The translations under genes were made by a program, and so were the position numbers. From Idiomarina seosinensis (GTDB lineage: Bacteria > Pseudomonadota > Gammaproteobacteria > Enterobacterales > Alteromonadaceae): 64,000 bases of DNA. This document shows, in pieces, positions 27,378 through 38,577 of this stretch (position 1 is its first letter; each line of letters starts with the position of its first letter). The notes below the pieces were generated by a model that did not search any database, was not told the DNA's origin, and was given only the letters and a program-made list of their open reading frames with translations. The stretch covers positions 124,001 through 188,000 of the forward strand of contig NZ_PIQF01000002.1 in NCBI RefSeq assembly GCF_003987275.1. Reading direction: 5' to 3'.

Positions 27378-28855
27378 TCCGAATCCTCGCGCTGCAATAC
27401 GTCAAACGCCAGGCGTTTTGCCAACGCCCCAATATCGCCAGCCCCCTGCGTCAATAACAAGTCATTCGGCAGCAATACATCACCAATTACCTCTACCAAT
27501 TCGTCTGGAGAGCTGACATAAACAGGGTCAACCTGGCCGCGTTGCCGAATCGAACGGCTTAGTGAACGACTATCGGCCCCACTAACCGGTGTTTCACCGG
27601 CACCATAAACTTCTAACAACAGCAGGGTGTCGAGCTGCGACAATACATTGACAAAATCTTCGTACAGATCTCGAGTGCGCGAATATCTGTGCGGCTGAAA
27701 TGCCATGACCAGTCGCTTATCCGGCCAGCCTTCGCGCGCCGCTTTAATGGTTGCTTCCACTTCGGACGGGTGATGTCCATAGTCATCAACTAGCATCACC
27801 TGACCCGCTTGTTTTTGTGCTTCAGACCACTGCACAGGAGTAAACTGACCATAATGCTGAAAGCGTCGTCCGATCCCTTCGAACTTATTAAGTGCTGCCT
27901 GTACTGCCTCGTCTGACAAGCCTTCGTCGGTAGCCACTGCCACCGCGGCCAAAGCATTCAAGACATTGTGCCGACCTGGTAGATTAAGCATCACCTCGAG
28001 CGGCTCACGCCCTTCGCGTAATACTTTAAAGTGGCTCTGCCCGGCATCTTGATAATAATCAACAGCGCGAACGTCAGCCTCTTCGTTAAACCCGTAGGTG
28101 ATTGCCTGCCTACCGATGCGTGGTATTAAATCTGCCACTACCGGGTCATCGGTACACATCACTGCCAGACCATAAAATGGCAAGTTATGAAGAAACTCGA
28201 CATAGGTATCCAGCAATTTATTAAAGTCACCCTCGTAAGTATCCATATGGTCGGCTTCGATATTAGTCACCACCGCGACCATTGGCTGCAGATGTAGAAA
28301 GGACGCATCACTCTCATCCGCTTCCGCAATTAAGTATTTACTATTACCTAGGCGCGCGTTGGAACCTGCCGAGTTTAGCAGCCCGCCGATGACAAAAGTG
28401 GGATCCAACTTAGCTTCCGCGAAAACACTGGCCAATAACGATGTTGTCGTTGTTTTACCATGTGTTCCTGCTACTGCCACACCGTGCCGAAAGCGCATTA
28501 ACTCAGCTAACATTTCTGCCCGGCGAACCACTGGCAAACGCAGTTCCTGTGCAGCGATCAACTCGACATTGTCCGTTTTGATGGCGCTTGATACGACCAC
28601 CACACTGGCTTGCTCGATATTATTTTCACGGTGCCCAAATACCACTTTCGCACCTAGCTGCGTCAGTCGCTCAGTGTTGGCATTCTCAGCAATATCGGAA
28701 CCGGAAATACGGTAGCCCTGGTTCAACAACACTTCAGCGATACCGGCCATACCGGCGCCGCCAATACCAATAAAGTGAATACGCTTGACCCGACGCATTT
28801 CGGGCACGTTCACTATGGTAAAAGGCTGTTCGCTGTTTGCTGTTGTTTGTGTCAT
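27374..28855 (-). CDS. murC: UDP-N-acetylmuramate-L-alanine ligase
   Basis: A 493-residue Mur ligase that adds L-Ala to UDP-MurNAc. The N-terminal Rossmann motif is [14 protein letters not shown]; the ATP loop is [10 protein letters not shown] (about 124-133); and [11 protein letters not shown] is the MurC signature. It lies 13 nt after murG in the dcw operon. All Mur ligase motifs are intact. Confidence 0.97.
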   Translation of the reverse strand: MTQTTANSEQPFTIVNVPEMRRVKRIHFIGIGGAGMAGIAEVLLNQGYRISGSDIAENANTERLTQLGAKVVFGHRENNIEQASVVVVSSAIKTDNVELIAAQELRLPVVRRAEMLAELMRFRHGVAVAGTHGKTTTTSLLASVFAEAKLDPTFVIGGLLNSAGSNARLGNSKYLIAEADESDASFLHLQPMVAVVTNIEADHMDTYEGDFNKLLDTYVEFLHNLPFYGLAVMCTDDPVVADLIPRIGRQAITYGFNEEADVRAVDYYQDAGQSHFKVLREGREPLEVMLNLPGRHNVLNALAAVAVATDEGLSDEAVQAALNKFEGIGRRFQHYGQFTPVQWSEAQKQAGQVMLVDDYGHHPSEVEATIKAAREGWPDKRLVMAFQPHRYSRTRDLYEDFVNVLSQLDTLLLLEVYGAGETPVSGADSRSLSRSIRQRGQVDPVYVSSPDELVEVIGDVLLPNDLLLTQGAGDIGALAKRLAFDVLQREDSE

Positions 28856-28868
28856 TTTATCTCACCCA

Positions 28869-29954
28869 CTACGCTGCCTTCTGCTGCACAGCATTAATAC
28901 ATATCTGCGTCACTGTGTCGGTCGCCTCGGGGCTACCACACTGACGTGCGAAGCGCGCCATTTTCCACAGTTGTTCAGGTTCTTGCAACAGACTTTGCAA
29001 CTGCTTTGCAAGTCTCTCTGCCGTAAGTTCCTGTTGGGGCATCAAGACCGCTCCACCGGCCGTTACCATTGCGCTGGCATTAGCTGTCTGATGATCATCC
29101 ACAGCATGGGGCAACGGCACAAAAATGGCTGGCTTACCCAGCACCGCTAATTCCGAAACCGTCAGCGCGCCCGCGCGGCAGATAACCAGATCGGCCTGTT
29201 GGTAAGCAGCGCCCATTTGATCGATAAACTCGACCACCTTAACCTGATGCTGAGTGCACACCTGATAAGCATTCTCGACCTGTTGCCGGTTACCCTCACC
29301 AGCCTGATGCATCACCCTTACTGCTTGATCTAGCTGTGCCAGGGCCTCTGGCACAGTGTCGTTTAACACCTTGGCACCGAGACTTCCGCCAACCACTAAT
29401 AAGTTAACCGTTGGTTCGGTTTGCGCGTGTTGTTGACATTCCGCCGCCAGTTTTAATACCTCTTTGCGCAAAGGGTTGCCGGTTAGCTGAGCCTTTTTGA
29501 TCGGCTTTTTAACTAAGGGCAGCCCCAGCATCACTATATTTGCAAAGGGTGCTAATAAGCGCGTGGTCAAACCTGGTACGGCATTTTGTTCATGTACAAG
29601 CAACGGCAATTTTTTTAGCCTTGCGGCAATACCAAGTGGTGCACAGACGTAGCCACCAAAAGTGATGACAACATCTGGCTTAATTGTTCCCAACAACTGT
29701 CGACACTGGCGTACCGCCTGAGTCAAAATCCAAGGGGCTTTAACCATACGGGCCAATCCATGCCCCCGTACTCCGGTCATTGTAATTTTATGCAGTTCAA
29801 TGCCTGCAGCCGGCACTACCCGTGACTCTAGCCGGCCTTCCTCGGTACCAAGCCAGGCAACTTGCCAGCCTTGTTCGATTAACCGCTCGGCCACCGCTAA
29901 AGCAGGAAACACATGGCCGCCAGTGCCGGCGGCGGCAATTAGCGCTGTTGGCAT
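28869..29954 (-). CDS. murG: UDP-GlcNAc:lipid I N-acetylglucosaminyltransferase
   Basis: A 361-residue GT-B glycosyltransferase at the inner face of the membrane that turns lipid I into lipid II. Seen: the N-terminal AAGTGGHVFPALAVA loop, a second glycine-rich loop VVGGSLGAKVLND, and ICRAGALTVSELAVLGKPAI, the UDP-GlcNAc site. Its start overlaps the ftsW stop by one base. Confidence 0.97.
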   Translation of the reverse strand: MPTALIAAAGTGGHVFPALAVAERLIEQGWQVAWLGTEEGRLESRVVPAAGIELHKITMTGVRGHGLARMVKAPWILTQAVRQCRQLLGTIKPDVVITFGGYVCAPLGIAARLKKLPLLVHEQNAVPGLTTRLLAPFANIVMLGLPLVKKPIKKAQLTGNPLRKEVLKLAAECQQHAQTEPTVNLLVVGGSLGAKVLNDTVPEALAQLDQAVRVMHQAGEGNRQQVENAYQVCTQHQVKVVEFIDQMGAAYQQADLVICRAGALTVSELAVLGKPAIFVPLPHAVDDHQTANASAMVTAGGAVLMPQQELTAERLAKQLQSLLQEPEQLWKMARFARQCGSPEATDTVTQICINAVQQKAA

Positions 29955-31183
29955 TATTCGGCCCCCCCTCTTGGAGTGACTTTACGCCCGCTCATCCGGC
30001 GCTCGTGGTCGATTCTTAACAACAGACCCACCGCGAGTGACGACACCACAATACTGGTCCCTCCGTAACTAACCAGCGGCAGTGTAAGGCCTTTGGTCGG
30101 AAGAGCACCGGAGGCTACTCCGATATTGACGAACGCTTGGATACTAAACCAAACTCCAATGCCGTAAGCGAGGTATCCTCCGTAGCGCTGGTTTACCTGC
30201 AAACAGCGGCGGCCAATAATCAGAGCCCGAGTTACCAGCATCAACACTAACGCAATAACAGCAACCACGCCCAAAAAGCCCAGTTCTTCGGCAACCACCG
30301 ACATAATGAAGTCAGTGTGAGCTTCTGGCAGGTACTGCAATTTTTGTATGCTATTGCCCAGCCCTAAACCACTAAATTGCCCTTGCCCGAACGCGATCAA
30401 CGATTGCATCAATTGGTAGCCCGCGCCGAACGGATCCTTCTCAGGCTCCATGAAGGTCAACATACGTTGCATCCGGTAGGGTTCGACGATAATCAACAGA
30501 ATTAGCGCCAGCACACAGGTAAGAAATACCATAAAGAACTGCCAGAGCTTCGCGCCCGCTAAAAACAGCATCGCAATGGTGGTGGCTGACATAACCGCAA
30601 CGGTTCCAAAGTCAGGTTGCATCAACAGCAACACAGCAGCAATGAACAGCAGCACCATTGGCTTGATAAAGCCTTTAGTCGCTTCGCGCAGCTCGTCTTC
30701 ACGGCGCGCTAAGTAACTTGCCATATAAATATAAAAAAATAGCTTCGCCAGCTCCGCGACCTGCACTGTGATGGGCCCGACTTTTATCCAGCGTTGCGCA
30801 CCGTTTACTGAGTGTCCCACGACCAGTACCGCCAGCAATAGTGCTAAGCCTAATAGTAAGAGCTTACCGCTATGCTGTTGCCATTTTTCGGTCGGCACTG
30901 CCAGAGTTGCAAGCATGACCAGCAGTCCAGCCATCAAATAAATGGTATGCCGAGCGGCAAAGTAAAACGGGTTACCCGTGAGTTTTTCTGCCGTTGGCAG
31001 CGACGCCGAGGTCACCATGATAAAACCGAACGCCATTAGCGCGATAACCAAGGTCAGTAACACTCGGTCGTAAAGACTATTGGAGAAGCCCGGCCATAAC
31101 CAGTCAAACACTTGTCTGAACGGTGACGGGTTGCCGTTTTGTTGGATCCCGAGATTCAGTTGCTGCTCATGCGCTTTGTTCAT
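29954..31183 (-). CDS. ftsW: Septal peptidoglycan glycosyltransferase FtsW
   Basis: A 409-residue SEDS protein with about ten membrane spans that polymerises lipid II at the septum together with FtsI. Typical blocks are GHSVNGAQRWIKVGP, the large periplasmic loop EAHTDFIMSVVAEELGFLG, and PTKGLTLPLVSYGGTS. I chose ATG 31183, which overlaps the end of murD by 17 nt and has GGAGGCG 5 nt upstream; a longer frame back to 31282 has no such site and would only read murD sequence. Confidence 0.95.
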   Translation of the reverse strand: MNKAHEQQLNLGIQQNGNPSPFRQVFDWLWPGFSNSLYDRVLLTLVIALMAFGFIMVTSASLPTAEKLTGNPFYFAARHTIYLMAGLLVMLATLAVPTEKWQQHSGKLLLLGLALLLAVLVVGHSVNGAQRWIKVGPITVQVAELAKLFFYIYMASYLARREDELREATKGFIKPMVLLFIAAVLLLMQPDFGTVAVMSATTIAMLFLAGAKLWQFFMVFLTCVLALILLIIVEPYRMQRMLTFMEPEKDPFGAGYQLMQSLIAFGQGQFSGLGLGNSIQKLQYLPEAHTDFIMSVVAEELGFLGVVAVIALVLMLVTRALIIGRRCLQVNQRYGGYLAYGIGVWFSIQAFVNIGVASGALPTKGLTLPLVSYGGTSIVVSSLAVGLLLRIDHERRMSGRKVTPRGGAE

Positions 31184-32534
31184 AAAGCGCCTCCACTGCT
31201 TGACTGAAACACTCGCCACGATGCTCAAAATTATCAAACTGATCAAAGCTGGCACAGGCAGGCGACAGCAAAACCATATCACCCGGCTCTGTCAGACTTG
31301 CGGCAAGTTTGACTGCCTCGGCTAAACTGCTTAACTGGCGTGAACCATTAAACGGTTGGCCAATTAAAGGCCCGTCCTGCCCAATCGTCAGCAACACATC
31401 AACTTGTTTTAACGCATCGCCAAGTAAACCAAAGTCAGCATCTTTGCCAACCCCCCCGGCAATCAGCAATAATCTGCCGTTAACTACAGGGCGCATGCCA
31501 TTGATTGCCGCCTCGGTTGCGCCAATATTAGTCGCTTTCGAATCATTGACCCACTTAACGCCATCGCGCTCAGTGATTAGCTGACAGCGGTGCGGCAACC
31601 CAGTAAAGCCGGCTATGCGACGCGCGCCTTCTAATACCGATACTCCCAACCCTTCAGCCAAAGCCAGTGCTGCCTGCACATTCAGCAGGTTGTGTAGCCC
31701 CTGTACTGCCAATTGGTGAGCTCCTATTAGCAGTTTGTTATTAAACGTTATCCAGGTTTCCTGTTCATGCTGCTTTAAACCAAAACCCGTTTCACTGGAG
31801 GAGCTTCCGAAAGTCACTGAAGCCTGACAATCAGCAGGCCAATAATTAGATTGTTCGCGATTAAGCACCAGTTTCCGTGCGCCGAAATAAATTCTTTGCT
31901 TAGCCGCAGCATAGTCAGCGACGCTGTCGTATCGATCCAAATGGTCCGGACTGACATTTAGCACGGTAGCAGCTACTGGGTTCAATGATTCCAGCGTTTC
32001 TAACTGAAAACTGGAGAGCTCCAGCACGTATGCATCCGCTGCTTCAGCTAACGCATCCAGCACCGGCAGACCAATATTGCCTGCGGCCAATGCGTTGATA
32101 TGCCGCTGTTGAGCAATATATTCGACCATCCGCGTTACTGTTGACTTGCCGTTCGAGCCGGTAATCGCGACGACTGGCTTAGTCACATGCTGAGCAAATA
32201 ATTCAACATCGCCGATAATAATGACGCCAGCTTGTTTGGCTAACTCTATTGACTCAGCTCTAGGATCAATACCAGGACTGATAACCAATACATCCGCAGC
32301 CAGCGTGTCCTCTAACAACCAATCCCGACAGTGGACATGGTTAGCTCCAATTAATTCTTCTGCCTGAGCTGCCCCAGGCGCTTGTGGACGCGAGTCCATA
32401 GCGCTAACAATAAGATCTCCCGAAGCAACGCGAGAAGCAAATTGACGACATAAAAAACGCACAGCAGACAGTCCGGACTTGCCTAAGCCCAGTACCGTTA
32501 CATGCTCTACGTTTTGCCAGTCAATTGCTGCCAT
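31167..32534 (-). CDS. murD: UDP-N-acetylmuramoyl-L-alanine-D-glutamate ligase
   Basis: A 455-residue Mur ligase that adds D-Glu. The N-terminal LGLGKSGLSAVRFL binds UDP; the P-loop is [14 protein letters not shown]; the C-terminal LLSPACASFDQFDNFEHRG is the family signature. It overlaps ftsW downstream and follows mraY by 18 nt. Confidence 0.97.
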   Translation of the reverse strand: MAAIDWQNVEHVTVLGLGKSGLSAVRFLCRQFASRVASGDLIVSAMDSRPQAPGAAQAEELIGANHVHCRDWLLEDTLAADVLVISPGIDPRAESIELAKQAGVIIIGDVELFAQHVTKPVVAITGSNGKSTVTRMVEYIAQQRHINALAAGNIGLPVLDALAEAADAYVLELSSFQLETLESLNPVAATVLNVSPDHLDRYDSVADYAAAKQRIYFGARKLVLNREQSNYWPADCQASVTFGSSSSETGFGLKQHEQETWITFNNKLLIGAHQLAVQGLHNLLNVQAALALAEGLGVSVLEGARRIAGFTGLPHRCQLITERDGVKWVNDSKATNIGATEAAINGMRPVVNGRLLLIAGGVGKDADFGLLGDALKQVDVLLTIGQDGPLIGQPFNGSRQLSSLAEAVKLAASLTEPGDMVLLSPACASFDQFDNFEHRGECFSQAVEALYEQSA

Positions 32535-32552
32535 AATTACTTTTTCCGTTGC

Positions 32553-33635
32553 TTATCGAAGTTTTAACGTCGCCAGACCGATCAATACAAAAATGAGTGA
32601 CAAGATCCAAAACCGAACAATCACCCGAGGCTCTGGCCAACCCTTCAATTCATAATGATGGTGGATAGGTGCCATGCGAAAAATTCGTTTACCACGTAAC
32701 TTATAAGACCCAACCTGCAACATGACGGATATTGTCTCCATGACAAACACACCGCCCATAATAAACAGCACCAGCTCCTGCCGAACTAAAATAGCGATCA
32801 CACCCAGGGTCGCTCCCAGCGACAAGGAGCCAACATCGCCCATGAACACCATTGCTGGATAGGTGTTAAACCAAAGGAAGCCGAGGCCCGCACCCACTAT
32901 TGCGGCGCATACCACCAGCAACTCACCAGAAAGGGGCAAATGCGGGATTTGCAAATAGTCCGCAAAATTAATATTGCCCGATGCGTAAGCGAATACACCC
33001 AGCGCACCCGCCACCATGATGGTTGGCATTATGGCCAAACCATCCAGCCCATCCGTTAAATTAACCGCGTTACTGGTACCAACAATCACAAAGTAGCCCA
33101 GTAATAAATACATCAATCCCAGCTGCGGCATCACCTCTTTAAAAAACGGCACTAATAACGACGTTTCAATCGGCATGCTACTGGTCCAATAAAGATAAAC
33201 GACGGCCACAGACGCTATCACCGACTGCCAAAAATACTTCCATTTGGCGATCAGTCCTTTCGGGTCTTTGCGAATCACCTTGCGATAGTCATCAACAAAG
33301 CCAATTAGCCCAAATCCGGTGACTACAAACAAAACCACCCACACGTAGCGGTTACTGAGGTCTGCCCATAACAACGAGGAGCTGACAATAGCGACCAGAA
33401 TTAACACTCCACCCATTGTTGGCGTGCCGGTTTTACTCAAATGACTTTCAGGGCCGTCATCACGGACCGTTTGTCCAATCTGCAAGCGTTGTAACCTTGC
33501 TATCATCCAGGGGCCCAGCCACAGGGATAAAATTAATGCACTGAGCACACTTAAAATAGCGCGTAACGTAAGGTACGAAAATACGTTAAAAGCGCTTTCA
33601 AACTGTGTCAGGTACTCAGCCAGCCAAACTAACAT
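32553..33635 (-). CDS. mraY: Phospho-MurNAc-pentapeptide transferase
   Basis: A 360-residue polytopic enzyme that makes lipid I from UDP-MurNAc-pentapeptide and undecaprenyl phosphate. The catalytic Asp region FVDDYRKV, the [10 protein letters not shown] motif and the C-terminal cytoplasmic loop [13 protein letters not shown] are all present. About ten membrane spans are seen. Its first 7 nt overlap the murF end, so the two are coupled. Confidence 0.97.
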   Translation of the reverse strand: MLVWLAEYLTQFESAFNVFSYLTLRAILSVLSALILSLWLGPWMIARLQRLQIGQTVRDDGPESHLSKTGTPTMGGVLILVAIVSSSLLWADLSNRYVWVVLFVVTGFGLIGFVDDYRKVIRKDPKGLIAKWKYFWQSVIASVAVVYLYWTSSMPIETSLLVPFFKEVMPQLGLMYLLLGYFVIVGTSNAVNLTDGLDGLAIMPTIMVAGALGVFAYASGNINFADYLQIPHLPLSGELLVVCAAIVGAGLGFLWFNTYPAMVFMGDVGSLSLGATLGVIAILVRQELVLFIMGGVFVMETISVMLQVGSYKLRGKRIFRMAPIHHHYELKGWPEPRVIVRFWILSLIFVLIGLATLKLR

Positions 33636-35041
33636 GCGTGTCTATCCTCCCGCTGTGTCGGTTGTATATGCTCTTTTAGTGCAGCCACCACTCGCTCCAT
33701 GTGAGCAGAACGGGAGCCTTTAACCAACACTGTGACCGGTTGTTGTTGCTGGTGTTGTGTAATAATCTGTAAAACTTCTTCAACGACGTTCTGTAGCGAC
33801 GAAAAATGCTTGCCGCCACGGCCGTTAAATACTTCGCTGGCACTTTGACTAAGTACCCCCAAGGTAAATAAGTTATCGATATCCTGCTCTAATGCATAGG
33901 CGCCTATCTCCTCATGATAAGCTCTGGCATCGGCACCTAACTCTCCCATATCCCCCAGCACCATTATCCGGTAACCCTGATACCCAGACAGCAGTTCCAA
34001 CGCTGCCTTGGTCGAGGCAACACTGGCGTTATAGGTGTCATCAATAAGCCGTACTTTGTCATTGAGCTTGAAGGTTGTCAGTCGTCCGGCGACTGGGTGC
34101 AGTAACTGCAACCCGTTAACAATATCTGCTATACCAATACCAAGTTCATAGGCTGCGCTGCTGGCGGCTAGTGCGTTCAGTACGTTATGTTTACCAGTCA
34201 GCTGCAAGGCGACATCGGCTTGTTGACCAAATAGATGCAGGCAAAAACGAGCTTTACCGTCCTCATCAAGCTCAACCTTACTGGCATAAACATCGGCGCT
34301 GTTGTCCATGCCAAAGGTTTGTAACCGCTTACCCTCGCGATTACGTTGCCAACACGGAAGAAACTCTGAGTGCGCCGTGGTAATTGCTAACCCTTCGTCT
34401 GATAAGCCCCTAAAGATTTCGGTTTTTGCCCGGGCAACCCCTTGCAGCGAACCAAAACCTTCAACGTGAGCTGCACTGACATTATTCAATAGCGCGACAT
34501 CCGGCTTGGTTAGCGCTGTGGTATAAGCGATTTCGCCAGGATGATTGGCGCCTAATTCAATCACTGCGTATTGATGAGCCCGCGTCAGACGCAACAGTGT
34601 TAGCGGAACCCCGATATCATTGTTAAAGTTACCTTGAGTCGCTAATACTTGATGCTGCTGAGACAAGATAGATGCCAGCATTTCTTTTACGGTCGTTTTC
34701 CCATTGCTACCGGTAATAGCGACTGTTTTAGGGGCTACTTCAGCTTTGACCGCCGCCCCCAGTTGGCCAAGAGCATAGCGTGTGTCTTCGACGACTAACT
34801 GCGGGATATCAGTCGCCACCGGGTGACTACAGATAACCGCTCTTGCTCCCTGTTCACTGGCTTGGTCAATAAAGTCGTGAGCATCAAAATTATGCCCTCG
34901 CAGGGCGATAAACAAAGCGTCGGTTAAGTCATCCCGCGTGTCTGTACTAACTTTATCAATCATCACAGCTGAAGCATCGTGTGTACCGACAACTTCCGCT
35001 CCAAGCTGTTCTGCTATCCACTGCAAACTAACGGTAATCAT
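33629..35041 (-). CDS. murF: UDP-MurNAc-tripeptide-D-alanyl-D-alanine ligase
   Basis: A 470-residue Mur ligase that adds D-Ala-D-Ala, the last cytoplasmic precursor step. The P-loop is [25 protein letters not shown] and LGDMGELG are MurF signatures. I chose ATG 35041, which overlaps the murE stop as ATGA and has GGGGAGA 7 nt upstream; a start at 35062 is less likely. Confidence 0.96.
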   Translation of the reverse strand: MITVSLQWIAEQLGAEVVGTHDASAVMIDKVSTDTRDDLTDALFIALRGHNFDAHDFIDQASEQGARAVICSHPVATDIPQLVVEDTRYALGQLGAAVKAEVAPKTVAITGSNGKTTVKEMLASILSQQHQVLATQGNFNNDIGVPLTLLRLTRAHQYAVIELGANHPGEIAYTTALTKPDVALLNNVSAAHVEGFGSLQGVARAKTEIFRGLSDEGLAITTAHSEFLPCWQRNREGKRLQTFGMDNSADVYASKVELDEDGKARFCLHLFGQQADVALQLTGKHNVLNALAASSAAYELGIGIADIVNGLQLLHPVAGRLTTFKLNDKVRLIDDTYNASVASTKAALELLSGYQGYRIMVLGDMGELGADARAYHEEIGAYALEQDIDNLFTLGVLSQSASEVFNGRGGKHFSSLQNVVEEVLQIITQHQQQQPVTVLVKGSRSAHMERVVAALKEHIQPTQREDRHAC

Positions 35042-36513
35042 TTGCAATCTCCCCGCAGCCATTCGGCTACTATTGCACGCTCATTGTAATCAACCTGTTC
35101 GGTTCCGATCACTTGATAGTCTTCATGGCCCTTTCCTGCCAGCAACACAACATCCTCTTTGGCAGCTCTGGCAATGGTATCCAGCACGGCTTGCCGACGC
35201 CCCTGAATGACCCGTGTATCTGCTTTATTAACAGTGCCGGTCAAAATGTCTGCGATTATTTGCTGAGCAGGCTCCGTACGAGGATTATCGTCGGTTACCA
35301 CCACATTGTCGGCGTATTCTGCAGCTACCTGTCCCATTTGGGGACGTTTACCCCGGTCGCGGTCGCCACCACAACCGAACACGCACCATAACTTACCCAC
35401 ACAATGCTTCCGCAAAGCCGTTAAGACTTGCTGCAAAGCATCGGGAGTATGAGCATAATCGACGACAATCAATGCCGACTTTGAATTTTGAAATGCTTCC
35501 ATCCGACCAGGTACCGGCTGCAAGTGTGCGCAAGCTTCAGCCAACTTTGGTAGCGAGTATCCCTTGCTCAGCAGAATTCCAAGTGAAGTCAGTAAGTTGT
35601 AAACATTGAACTGACCAAGCAGCGTTGATTTCACCTGTACCCGTTGCTCTGATGATGAGTCTGTCGGCCGGTAACAAACATCGAACACCGTGCCGTCGGC
35701 ATGATATTCAATCGCTTGGGCAATTAGCGATGGTGACCGAACCTGGTCAGATAGTCCCGTTGCTAACGCGTGTGGGTAATCGTCTAACCACGGTTTCAAT
35801 AACGCATCGTCCGCGTTAATAACCCGCTGGGTCGGCTCAAAATCGACAAAAAGCCGATGCTTAGCGGCCACATAATTGTCCATGGTCCCGTGATAATCCA
35901 GGTGATCCCGGCTGATATTTGTCGCTGCTACAACACTGAATTCGAGCGCTTCGACACGGCGTTGAATTAAAGCATGTGACGAAACTTCCATGGCGATAAG
36001 CTGAGCACCTTCGGCCACCAAAGTAGACAGTCTTTGTTGCACGGTCACAGCGTCTGGAGTGGTATGTTTTTCCGGTAGCAAGCGCCCAATCAAGCCACTG
36101 CCGGTTGTGCCGATAACCGCGGCTTCATCGCCTAATATTTTTGCGAGCTGCGCAGTAATATGGGTAACTGACGTTTTCCCATTGGTACCTGTCACTCCGA
36201 CCAGTTGTGTGCGGCTGGCCGGATGGTCGAAGAACCCCCCTGCGATCAGTGATAACTGTTCTTTTAAGGCTGGCATTGTTATTACCGGGACACCTGCTTT
36301 AAATTCGACAGACACTGAATCCGCTTCTGCCAAAATCGCACTTGCACCGCTACTGATAGCGTCATCAATATAATGCCGACCATCGGTTAGGTAGCCAGGA
36401 ACAGCAACAAATAAGTCGCCATTAGCAACCTGTCTGCTATCTAATTTTATACCGGTGATATTCACATCCGGCAGTGGCTTATGCACCATATTAAGAATCT
36501 GCGTTAGCAACAT
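35038..36513 (-). CDS. murE: UDP-MurNAc-L-Ala-D-Glu:meso-diaminopimelate ligase
   Basis: A 491-residue Mur ligase. The P-loop is GVTGTNGKTSVTH, and DNPRTEPAQQI carries the DNPR motif that marks ligases using meso-diaminopimelate rather than lysine. Hence the wall is of the usual Gram-negative type. It follows ftsI almost directly and overlaps murF. Confidence 0.97.
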   Translation of the reverse strand: MLLTQILNMVHKPLPDVNITGIKLDSRQVANGDLFVAVPGYLTDGRHYIDDAISSGASAILAEADSVSVEFKAGVPVITMPALKEQLSLIAGGFFDHPASRTQLVGVTGTNGKTSVTHITAQLAKILGDEAAVIGTTGSGLIGRLLPEKHTTPDAVTVQQRLSTLVAEGAQLIAMEVSSHALIQRRVEALEFSVVAATNISRDHLDYHGTMDNYVAAKHRLFVDFEPTQRVINADDALLKPWLDDYPHALATGLSDQVRSPSLIAQAIEYHADGTVFDVCYRPTDSSSEQRVQVKSTLLGQFNVYNLLTSLGILLSKGYSLPKLAEACAHLQPVPGRMEAFQNSKSALIVVDYAHTPDALQQVLTALRKHCVGKLWCVFGCGGDRDRGKRPQMGQVAAEYADNVVVTDDNPRTEPAQQIIADILTGTVNKADTRVIQGRRQAVLDTIARAAKEDVVLLAGKGHEDYQVIGTEQVDYNERAIVAEWLRGDCK

Positions 36514-36514
36514 A

Positions 36515-38269
36515 TCAATGTCCCCCCACGCCAGCGGCTTTCATTGGCTCATTGGCCAAGTTATCGGGGGGAATATTCAGCAACCGCATGGTTTGTCCAA
36601 CTATGGAGGAAAATACCGGCGCAGCTGCCGTTCCACCATAATAGTCATCAGTGCCGGGTTCATTGATAGTAACCACCACGACTACCTCTGGATTTGACGC
36701 CGGAGCCATACCTGCAAATAAAGCAACATATTCATCGCCATAGCCGCCAGTGGCCGATGCTTTTCGGGTAGTACCTGTTTTACCAGCAACACGATAGCCT
36801 GGCACTTGCGCCTCTTTTGCAGTACCCGACTCAACCACTCGTTCCATCATCCGCATGACGGCCCGGGTATTGTCCGGGCTAAACACTTGCTCTGCGGGTA
36901 GTGGTGATTCCTGTCGGAAAATAGTGAGAGGTCGTAACATACCGCCACTGGCAATAGCGGTGTAGGCTCTGGCTAATTGTAGGGTAGTAACTGACAACCC
37001 ATAACCGTACGACAAAGTTGCAAGTTCAAAATCCGACCAACGGCGGCGATCGCCAAACAAACCGACGGCTTCACCCAGTAACGACACGCCCGTATCGCTT
37101 CCAAAGCCAACATCAAAATAGCTTTGCAGTAGTTCATCAACACCGAGTTCCAACGCGATAGTCGTCACACCTACGTTAGATGATTTTTCCAGTACGCCGC
37201 CCAGGGTCAATTCGCCGTAATCACGTGGATCGCTGACGCGACGTCCGCCAAGACGCATCCATCCGGGGCTTGTGTCTATAGTGTCACCGGTCTTATGCAG
37301 TCCATTTTCTAATGCGCTCAAGACCACCAGTGGTTTAACTGTGGAACCAGGTTCATAGCTATCAGTAATCGCTCGGTTGCGCATTCTAAAGCTTTGCAGA
37401 TCCGCTCGATTATTAGGGTTAAAGGACGGGCTATTGACCATTGCCAGAACTTCCCCGGTGTCAACGTCAATAACAACAGCACTACCCGAGGTTGCCTGAT
37501 TATAGCGCACGGCTTTTTTCAACTCGGTGTAAGCGGTTGCCTGAATACGTTGATCAATACTCAGGGTTAGTTTTTTAGGTTGTTGAGCATCAGTCTGGCT
37601 GATTTCCTCAATAACCCGCCCTTGCGCATCCTTGCGATAAACGCGTTGACCGGGCGTGCCGGTCAAATGTTCGTCGTAGAGTAATTCAATGCCTTCTTGG
37701 CCCTGGCCATCAATATTGGTGATGCCCAGTAAGTGCGCACTGATTTCACCCGTCGGGTAATAGCGGCGAGACTCGGTTTTTAAATAAACGCCGGGTATTT
37801 TTAGCTGACGCACATAGTCGGCTTCGCTGGGGGTTACTTTGCGTTGTAAGTACACAAACCGACGCTCCGGATTAGACACTTTTGCAACCAATTCATCGCG
37901 GTTCATACGGAAAGTTTCGGCCAGCGCTTGCCAGCGGCGACTGTCGCTCAGTGCATTATTTTCAGCAATACGTTGAGGATCTGCCCAGACAGTTTCCACC
38001 GGCACGCTTAACGCTAATTCACGACCGTTACGATCAACAATCATACCGCGTTGCACACTCAGGCTTGATGAACGCAGCGACCGCATATCTCCCTGCGCAG
38101 AATAGATGTCGGGACTGATCACTTGAATATATGCCGCTCGCGCAATCAATACGCTGAACACAGTAAACAGCAAGGTAACCGCAAGGTAAAAGCGCCATTG
38201 AGTACCTACCGCGGGAGCATTCCGGCGGTTGCGTTTTACATTTTGCTTGCGTTGCGGTTTTACTGCCAT
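36515..38269 (-). CDS. ftsI: Septal transpeptidase, penicillin-binding protein 3
   Basis: A 584-residue class B PBP. A basic tail and one membrane span (about 25-45) lead into the pedestal domain with RGMIVDRNGRELA. The transpeptidase domain holds the active-site EPGSTVKP (SxxK), KSSNVG (SxN) and KTGTTRKA (KTG). It works with FtsW at the septum. Its start overlaps ftsL by 10 nt. Confidence 0.97.
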   Translation of the reverse strand: MAVKPQRKQNVKRNRRNAPAVGTQWRFYLAVTLLFTVFSVLIARAAYIQVISPDIYSAQGDMRSLRSSSLSVQRGMIVDRNGRELALSVPVETVWADPQRIAENNALSDSRRWQALAETFRMNRDELVAKVSNPERRFVYLQRKVTPSEADYVRQLKIPGVYLKTESRRYYPTGEISAHLLGITNIDGQGQEGIELLYDEHLTGTPGQRVYRKDAQGRVIEEISQTDAQQPKKLTLSIDQRIQATAYTELKKAVRYNQATSGSAVVIDVDTGEVLAMVNSPSFNPNNRADLQSFRMRNRAITDSYEPGSTVKPLVVLSALENGLHKTGDTIDTSPGWMRLGGRRVSDPRDYGELTLGGVLEKSSNVGVTTIALELGVDELLQSYFDVGFGSDTGVSLLGEAVGLFGDRRRWSDFELATLSYGYGLSVTTLQLARAYTAIASGGMLRPLTIFRQESPLPAEQVFSPDNTRAVMRMMERVVESGTAKEAQVPGYRVAGKTGTTRKASATGGYGDEYVALFAGMAPASNPEVVVVVTINEPGTDDYYGGTAAAPVFSSIVGQTMRLLNIPPDNLANEPMKAAGVGGH

Positions 38270-38577
38270 GGCACTAATACCTCACGCTTACTGGAAACCT
38301 CTACCATATCGAGTTGTTGAGCGGCTATGCGCTCAACTCTGCTATGTTCGGTTAATGAATTTTGTTCAATAACTAGATGGCGCCACTCGCGATCGAGCAA
38401 ATCCCGATCCGATAACAGCTGATCACGCTCTGCAGTAAGCTGACGATTTTGATGCGCGATATAAATAACCGTAAGTGCGGTGCCGACCACCAGTAAGGTA
38501 AGTAGTATTACCCATTTGTACCGACGCAAATCCTGTAACAGCATAATCGGCAAGGCCGGATAACGTTGCTTAGTCAT
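38260..38577 (-). CDS. ftsL: Cell division protein FtsL
   Basis: A 105-residue bitopic protein: cytoplasmic tail (1-18), membrane span (about 19-40) and a periplasmic coiled coil with a Leu-zipper look. It forms the FtsQLB complex that activates FtsWI. AAGGAGGT lies 8 nt upstream of the ATG at 38577, fixing the start inside the rsmH end (8-nt overlap). Confidence 0.9.
   Translation of the reverse strand: MTKQRYPALPIMLLQDLRRYKWVILLTLLVVGTALTVIYIAHQNRQLTAERDQLLSDRDLLDREWRHLVIEQNSLTEHSRVERIAAQQLDMVEVSSKREVLVPWQ

Noticed and set aside
29954-31282. Long form of ftsW starting at 31282
   Set aside because: The extra 33 residues read through murD coding sequence; GGAGGCG before ATG 31183 gives the true start.
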